In this document: one piece after another, positions 57,686 through 64,000 of the stretch
Layout: every line of letters starts with the position of its first letter
How positions within the stretch are numbered: position 1 is the stretch's first letter
Assembly (NCBI GenBank): GCA_964058845.1
Contig: CAXKVR010000024.1
Coordinates: 1-64,000 of the forward strand
Length of the DNA: 64,000 nucleotides
From: Carex sylvatica
Lineage: Eukaryota; Streptophyta; Magnoliopsida; Poales; Cyperaceae
Reading direction: 5' to 3'
Position numbers and translations under genes: made by a program
Notes under the pieces: generated by a model
Databases searched by the model: none
Told to the model about the DNA's origin: nothing
What the model saw: only the letters and a program-made list of their open reading frames with translations

Positions 57686-60600
57686 TTATGGTTTGAAGAT
57701 CCAGTTTTGAAAGTTGGAATCATGCACCGCTGCTCCATCTCCCTGGTCGGCATTTTTTTCTTTGAAAAAGACATTCTGTTCAAATACGATACCAACAAAA
57801 TCATTGCTTCCATTGTTCAAAGATTCTGGAAGGTGGAGATCCGCCGGTTCATCTAAGAACTCCTTCTGGTCAAACCAATCCTCTTGGTACATGAAGTTGT
57901 TGTCTGTGTTATCATTCCAATTCCCATTTCCATTGATGCCTCCCTTGTTTTGTAGTATGTTGTCTATCTTGTTGCTCTCCATGGAAATAGCGGAATCTGC
58001 CGGTTCAACTAAGAAGTCCATCTCGTTGAAGCAATCTTCTTGGCACTTGAAGATGTTGTTTGTGTTACCATTCCCATTCCCATTTTTATTGATGCCTCCC
58101 ATGTTTTGTAGTATATTGTCTGTCTTGTTGCTCTCCATTGAGACAGATGGATCCCTGCGCAAAATCATTCATGCAAACATTTTATTTATTTATTGTTCAA
58201 TTTGTTATGCATTTGGAGAATGTTAGAGTAAAAATTAAATTTGTCGTCTTATGTGAGATGGATCAAATTAACAGGTTGACCAATAACTGTATGTTGGATT
58301 CCATCCATCTGAGCCCATGTGATGTCTTGTGTGGAGTCATTCACTTGAGCATTGTATACACTGTTGAATTCAGTGATATCCTTGCTGGCATTAATAGTTA
58401 CAAAAAGTGCAGTGAATACATATATGCACAATGCTCGTATGCTTAAATGACCAGTACCTGGGTAATTCTAATTAATCTGACAAAGTAACTCACCATTGAG
58501 GAAGAATCGGATTATGTGGAGGCACCACTTGCTGACCATCATTCATAGAATATGAAAAGGGACTAGGTTCTTCATTTGGTTGAAAGAATTGGTTCATTCC
58601 ATGCTGATAATTAAGAATACAAGTAAAAGTAAAAGTTGAAACAGAAAGATTTCATAATATATTCAGGGATAACCATAAAGAGATTGTTTCTTTTGGTATT
58701 ATCTGGTTTACTAATTTATTCGACATCCATTCGGTACATTAGGGAATGCATGTGATAGGATGGTATCAAGATTCAAGACCATCGACTTTTAGTTTTTCAA
58801 TAAACATGAAATTAGATAAAATAAATAGGAGAATCAAACCCTAAAAAAGTACTAGTACTGGAAATAAATAGTAGCTGAGTTCAGTGAAGTATATAGCCTA
58901 CCTCGGCACTATAATTATCTAAGTTATTTTCCTAGTGAAAAGAAAGGATTTGTTAGTTATTTATAATAAAAAGCAATATCGTTTTTCCAAAACATAAAAA
59001 ACGATTCTGTTTTTTTTTGTTCACAATTGGAAAAAATAAAATTAAAATGAAAAGTTTGAAGGAAGATGCCAACCTTTTCAGTTCGAATATGATTGAGTAG
59101 ATCCACAAGTTCTTTCTCCATATTCTCTAACACGTTTATGTCTTCAATCTTATTGATATTTTGAATGTCACTGAAATTACAAAATATCATATTGTCAGTA
59201 TTTTTTCGTTTTTTCTTTCACACTTTGTTTTTTTGTTTCAGTTGAATTCAATGTGCACAATGAAAAAATTCAATCAATCTAGATATTATTCCAAATATAT
59301 AGACTACATTCACAAAGCCTATACATCGTTTAATCAACTTGAAATTAACATTTGGGCTAATGATAAATTTCAATAGTATAGAAAAAGTTTAAGTTCATTA
59401 CATCAATGAACCCAAAAGATTAACAGCTTTATTTATTTCTTCGGTGTAGGCATCCTGCAAAAGAAAAGAAAATCGCATCTTAACAATAAATCATATTTCA
59501 AGGAAAGCTGATCATTGTTGTTGCTTTATACGTAAAAAAACCAATAACCATTTATATGAAATGAACCAATAACTTCAGGGAAAGCTGATCATTGTTGTTT
59601 TACTTATTTGGCATTGTTTTTATATCAAAACTGATCAGTTTCGTAAAGTTGCATGGTTTATTCCTATGTCGGATAATTTATCTTTTTCATCAATAGTAGT
59701 TGATAAAAAATTATGAAATAATTATTCCTGTAGTAGTTCATATAAAATCATGAAATAATTATAATATAAAGTTGCCCGATTTATTAATAATCTTTATATA
59801 TTCTAAAAAAAAACTAGTTTCATATTTGCATTAATTATTATTCCTGTAGTAGTTCTTGGATTTATGATATCAGTTTTTTCAAAATATTACCTCAATTAGC
59901 TGGGAGCTGCAAGAAGAAGAATAAACAAAAGAGTCAATAACTATCATAAAGCATAACATATTAATTAATAATTAACAAATTAAAATAAAACTGACCCTTG
60001 ATTAACTAGTTCTTCAAAGTTAATTTCGTGATCACCCTTTTTGCACGCTTTCCTTAAATCCTGTTTAGGCAAAAAAAAAGTTAGACTTACAATTTACCAA
60101 TCACAATCCTAATTTTGCAAATAATTAACTAAAAGAAATAAAAAAAATACAATACTTCTAGTAAAAGATCATAGTGGTGAAACTTACCGTAAGAATTTCC
60201 ACTCTTCTGCTCAATTGAAAAAACAAATAAAAAATGTAGATTTAGTTAGAAAAAAATATACAAAAAATACTAACAATTAAAAATGTAAATTCATTTTGAA
60301 AAAATGCATGCCTTTTGTTCCTTTCTTCTGTAGCGATGTTAGCATATCTTCTAATTACCGCTTCAAAGTTACTATAAATGAGAATAAAGAAAAGAACATG
60401 CATTCTTTATCAAACTTTTCAAGCAATGAAATGTAATTTGTGGACTTTGCATTTCACAATTTCAGATGGAAAACCATGTATTTCATTAGGGAAAGAAAAA
60501 CTAACAAAATAAACCTAATTAATTGAACATGTGCAGGTCAAACTCGTAACTCAAACTCTTAACTACACTTTAGTGTTCTTGCAAGTAATATGCTAATTTG

Positions 60601-60801
60601 CAAAAAGGGGTTAAGCTACCTATTTTCCCCCAAGCGAAGGAAAGGTTTTCCCTTGGCGGAAAAAACGACCAGGAGGATATCAACATCACACAAAATTGAT
60701 AGATCTTTGGCCTTTTTGAAGAGGCCGGCCCGTCTCTGAGAATATGTATGTTCTCGTTTCTTAGCTTCCAATTTATGAATCACTAGCTTTCTTCTTCCCA
60801 T
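57686..60801 (-). CDS. MIKC* MADS-box protein, P-clade (MADS gene B, 11 exons, about 410 aa)
   Basis: Exons (coding order): 60620-60801, 60312-60371, 60188-60206, 59996-60060, 59891-59906, 59402-59454, 59074-59170, 58902-58931, 58494-58603, 58253-58384, 57686-58154. They sum to 1233 nt in frame. It is the paralogue of gene A, exon for exon: MADS domain MGRRKLVIHKLEAKKREHTY with [20 protein letters not shown], then a K-like region and an acidic C-terminus ending FQNWIFKP. Oddities: intron 2 has a GC donor (gene A has GT); the exon 10 acceptor used by gene A is deleted, but an AG 13 bp into the exon keeps frame; the exon 10 donor is AC|ATAAG where gene A has AC|GTAAG, and unspliced it ends at once in TAA, giving a form of about 254 aa. 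Exon 11 carries an internal tandem duplication of 52 codons. The exon structure is well supported; the real 3' end is not. Confidence 0.8.
57827..58138 (-). repeat. 156-bp coding tandem duplication in MADS gene B exon 11
   Basis: Two head-to-tail copies of 52 codons, 58138-57983 and 57982-57827, both starting MESNK(T/I)DNILQN and ending near EPAD. Gene A has one corresponding copy ([12 protein letters not shown]). The copies differ at many residues, so the duplication is not recent. It lengthens the Asn/Gly-rich, acidic C-terminal region. Confidence 0.9.
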
Positions 60802-60824
60802 TTTCTGTTCACCATATAGTCAGA

Positions 60825-60868
<44 letters not shown>
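60825..60868. repeat. (TA)n microsatellite upstream of MADS gene B
   Basis: About 20 TA units in the presumed leader intron, absent at the matching place in gene A. Confidence 0.95.
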
Positions 60869-60870
<2 letters not shown>

Positions 60871-61303
60871 TTTGCAATTTAGAAAGTTGACGTTACCAAC
60901 AAAAAAAATCGAAATAAATCATTATTTTTTAGTTATATATAATTTGTGAAATAGGCCTTAATAATAGTTCTGCAATTAGAGATGTTACGAGTCTAACTAT
61001 AAAGTTTGAACTCAGTCATCTCAGACCGAGCCGAGCCAGTTTGTTAACAACTCATTCGTATTGTGAGAAGAATAGCTTCATCTTATATATTTAACGGAAA
61101 AATTCATTGACCTTCATAAATTCGAAACAATGGAAGTTAAATTAAAGTCAGAATTCTATAAAATACCGAATAAATAATCTCACAATAGATATTAGAGAAT
61201 TTTCCCCATAGTTGATTGAGTTTGAAAGAAAAGAATTAATTAAAATGAATCACCTCAGTTCTCTTGATATAAACCTTGGTCTTCTTGTTGATACACAACT
61301 CAC

Positions 61304-61356
61304 CTTGTATCCTGAACGAAAAGCAAACTGAATTAAAGGCTAGCTATATATATACT
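61304..61356 (-). promoter_or_regulatory. TATA-type promoter region of MADS gene B
   Basis: Minus-strand TATA box AGTATATATATAG (61344-61356) followed by TTCGTTCAGGATACAAG and a GTGAGT donor-like sequence (61304 and below). The same arrangement is at gene A. The conserved AACAG before the ATG would be the acceptor of a leader intron of about 500 bp. Confidence 0.45.
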
Positions 61357-61359
61357 CGC

Positions 61360-61800
61360 GGAGCCCAATACTTAATCGAGAAAGAAGCTAAATATAGTAT
61401 TATAACCGACAAAGGTTTCCTAATTACACGACACCTAAGAATGGATTTCCAATTTTAATCGTATTCCAAAAGTAGTATCCCATTTTTAGCCCAAGTTACA
61501 AATTGGCGTATAACATAGTAAAATAGTCAAATCTAAATCCTCTAACGAACCTACAAAAATAAATTAATAAAACTAGCAACTTATAACTGGCCGAAAAAAA
61601 AATCAATTAAACTTATTATATGTTATATATGGTGTGGAGTAATTAATTTTCTTATTTTGCAAAAGATTAACCAAACATAAAACTTGTTATGTACAAAAAT
61701 AATTCGTCATGTGATTATTATCTTTGTCATGTGTTACCCACCCGTTATTTGTAGCATAAATAATTTCAATTCATAACTTCTCGTTAGTAGTTCCACTACT
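61360..61800. other. Intergenic upstream of MADS gene B
   Basis: AT-rich with no supported frame; it resembles the gene A upstream region only near the promoter. Confidence 0.4.
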
Positions 61801-63010
61801 ACGCAAAACGTGACTATTCAATGATTTTCATAATTCAATAAAACTTTATAAATACTTGAAAAAGTTTTTGCATCAGAAAATTAAGAACTTCTATTGTACA
61901 ACTCAGTACTATTGGACTCCAAGTAATTGATAAAGTGTTAGTACACAACCATTTGATTATGTGACATGCATTTCTAATGATAATGTCAATGCCTAACTAT
62001 TAATATTTATTCATGGTTGTTTCTCCCTTTTTTCAATGTTGTTTTAAATGCACAGACGTACGTCGTCAAGTTCTTCAGTCCTAATTAAGAGTTGCAATTG
62101 CTAAATAGAAATGAAGGTAACAGAGACCAAAAGAATAAATAATACAATTACATATAATGTTAGTGGTTGTCCAAAATTTTCATACTAAGTTATTGGAGAA
62201 AATCAAATAGCAAGTCCTAAAATTTGATAACAATATTCAAAATGGAGATACGAACTTAACGTGTGGGCACAATAACTTCTTGCATGGGTGTGTTATTGAG
62301 ATGCTACTTTTTATTTAACTGAATGAGTATAACTGTTTTGTTTACTTTTACAATATAAAAAATTTTAAACTGAAATTAAGTAGAATTAGGTACTTCTTTT
62401 GCAGATGTGTCATGGACCAAAAAACTAATTAATGCATGATTGTCAAATTTTATGGTCACTAATGTAGGTCAATGTTATCATGAAATTATCACATTGACCT
62501 ACATTGGTGAAATTAATTATCATATCAATCATAAATTGTTATACGCTAAGTTAATATGAAATCTTAGATCAATATGTAAACAAATCACATGGAAATTGTT
62601 ATCAAATTCCAAAGGACAACACTTTCTAGTATGACTGACTATAAACATGTCACTATTTGATTGGTACCCGTTATGTATGACTGGCTATAAACATGATATT
62701 GACAGGAGTTGAGTCAACTCTGGTCAAGGGACAACACTTTCTAGTTTCTACTTCTAGAATAAAATAATTCAAAATAATTAATTTTTTTAGTATAATTTCA
62801 AAATAATTATAAAAACATGGTAGTTATTTATAATTAGTTCATGAAAATGATATACTCAACTTAGGGCCAGGCCTAAAGTTGATGTTGTGGCAACTATAGT
62901 TGGGAAATTAAGTTAATGTTTATGTGTATTCAAAACGTGACTATTTTAATAAAACATAATAAATACTTTAAAAAGTTGTTGCATCAGAAAATTATGAAGT
63001 TTTATTGTAC
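61800..63010. repeat. About 1.1-kb repeat unit, tandem partial copies (d-a-b-c-d)
   Basis: Block d (61800-62260), then a, b and c (62270-62945), then the start of another d (62935-63010, with TGACTATTT, TTGCATCAGAAAATTA and TTGTACAACT repeated). The d-to-d distance is about 1.14 kb, so this is a piece of a head-to-tail array; the same blocks occur once at 54170-55260. An inverted pair, ATGTAGGTCAATGT and ACATTGACCTACAT (62463-62507), is within block a. Confidence 0.75.
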
Positions 63011-63124
63011 AACTTTTCTGTTATTTACATATTTTACAATTGTTACAATGCTAGTTCTGTATATAATGTTATCGCATTATCACATTATTTCATTATGGCT
63101 TTTCCATTTTAAAGTCGGCAACTG

Positions 63125-64000
63125 TAATTTCGTACCATTCTTGATACTGTTAAATGCTGAACAATATATCAGAATTGGTGGATATATATGAAAGTTTTTT
63201 TTTGAAGGTTAGTGGTTTTAAATGCACACTAACAATTTAATTGATAAAAAACGGACTTACAACGGGTCAAATGACCCTCCTTCCTAGATTTAAACTCATT
63301 TATTCTCATAAAATCACGTAAACCACTCTAATCAACTAATCACACTTATCTACTCTAAAAAACACCCTATTACCTCTTTCTCCATCTCTATCTATGATCG
63401 GATCCACTTTCGACCGATAACCGCCACGCTCCGACGGCCGGATTGCTCGCTCTCCGATCAAGATGGGGATAAATACTCTACACTTCGAACTCCGACGATA
63501 CCGCACTTTTGGCTCTGCTCGGATTGGCTCCTTCCCCTCTCCCTCATTCTCTTCTCCGTTTGAGGAGATAGAGACGAGAGAAAGAAGGATATCAATATAC
63601 CGGAGAAGAAAACTAGAAGTGGGAGGAATGGAATGGAGAAAAGTAGAAGAGAAAGAAGAGAGCGGCGACGGCTAGAGTTTCTCCTTTTTTTTTCCCTCTT
63701 TTTTCTTCTTGGGTGAAGGGAGCGGCCGATACATATGAAAGTTAGGGAAGGCAAAAATTCTCAAATAAAGTTTGAAATCAAGACGTTTAATACCTGGTTT
63801 CTGCCTTCAATTTAGGAATGATTAAGGCTTCTTGGGTTTTGGTCCAGACTCGCCTTTCTTTGTCATATTAGCCATTGTGGCAATACCCATGCAGTTTGTG
63901 TGCATTCATGGTCAGAGTGATTACAAATTAATTATGGCATGTTTCTAGAGGCGTTTATATATAGTAGGATTTGGCATTGCAAATTGCTAACCGGTATATG
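63125..64000 (+). pseudogene. Partial Csl pseudogene (intron 7 and exon 8 homology)
   Basis: The segments 63125-63196 and 63733-63825 match intron 7 of the Csl gene (AACAATATATCAGAATTGG and GGTTTCTGCC.TTCAAT.TAGG). From 63826 the sequence follows exon 8: GGCTTCTTGGGTTTTGGT, then AGACTCGCCTTTCTTTGTCA and GCAAATTGCTAACCGGTATA. It is broken: the acceptor region and first codons are altered, small indels shift the frame near 63885-63920, and a 536-bp insertion splits the intron part. Earlier exons are absent. It runs off the window edge. Confidence 0.85.
63197..63732 (-). mobile_element. Retroposed sequence with poly-A and 11-bp TSD
   Basis: Inserted in the Csl pseudogene intron and flanked by the exact direct repeat ATATGAAAGTT (63186-63196 and 63733-63743). 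On the minus strand it ends CCACTAACCTTC followed by an A run, so it looks like a reverse-transcribed insertion. It is GC- and purine/pyrimidine-rich with no known coding domain. The same CCACTAACCTTC-(A)n end occurs at about 10150 in an EDR2-like intron, which favours a SINE-like or LINE 3' family over a one-off retrogene. Confidence 0.65.

Noticed and set aside
57714..58226. Plus-strand open frame of 170 codons
   Set aside because: It is antisense to the last exon of MADS gene B, which is supported by the paralogue and by exon phase.
63458..63754. Minus-strand open frame of 98 codons in the retroposed insert
   Set aside because: It crosses the insertion boundary and target duplication into flanking sequence, so it cannot be an ancestral coding unit.
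1..64000. CRISPR arrays, bacterial operons or phage genes
   Set aside because: The repeats are inverted or tandem without spacer structure, genes have spliceosomal introns, and all recognisable families are plant nuclear ones.

Overview
The window looks like nuclear DNA of a flowering plant. It is AT-rich, its genes have many GT-AG introns, and it carries four plant-type gene families: an EDR2-like PH-START-DUF1336 protein, a non-RD LRR receptor kinase, a cellulose synthase-like (Csl) glycosyltransferase and MIKC*-type MADS-box genes. It is dense with small inverted-repeat transposons (MITEs). I cannot name the species or decide monocot against dicot from sequence alone.

Layout. 1-3.5 kb: foldback repeats and a decayed Mutator-like element (MULE) with a remnant of a MuDR-type N-terminal domain. 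3.5-13.1 kb (+): a 22-exon EDR2-like gene that joins in frame to 754 aa, with at least seven MITE insertions in its introns. 13.4-16.2 kb: a TIR element with an internal 333-bp tandem duplication, then the receptor-kinase upstream region. 16.2-19.7 kb (+): a two-exon LRR-XII receptor-like kinase of 1029 aa. 19.8-26.4 kb: almost entirely MITEs and MULEs, including an exact tandem pair of 430-bp units and a 1.8-kb MULE with long TIRs. 26.6-33.7 kb (+): an 8-exon CslG-like gene of 719 aa. 33.7-42 kb: CACTA-type ends, a satellite-like array of about seven 220-bp units and a broken Ty3/gypsy reverse-transcriptase fragment. 42.3-60.8 kb (-): two 11-exon MIKC* MADS genes of the AGL30/65/94 (P-clade) kind, with a pseudogene fragment of a third copy between them. 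61.8-63 kb: part of a 1.1-kb unit also present at 54.2-55.3 kb. 63.1-64.0 kb (+): a decayed copy of the last Csl intron and exon, split by a retroposon with an 11-bp target-site duplication and running off the window edge.

The genes do not form a pathway. The first two are linked to immunity in related plants (EDR2 as a repressor, LRR-XII kinases as pattern receptors). Csl and MADS sequences both recur as partial copies, so the right half looks like a locus that grew by local duplication.

The most unusual signals are two. First, about fifteen palindromic elements share a core of roughly 90 bp but carry different terminal sequences; two elements of the set have perfect 9-bp target-site duplications, which points to Mutator-type mobilisation. 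Second, the two MADS paralogues keep open frames across all exons yet each has a broken or non-canonical splice site at a different place, which the sister copy reveals.
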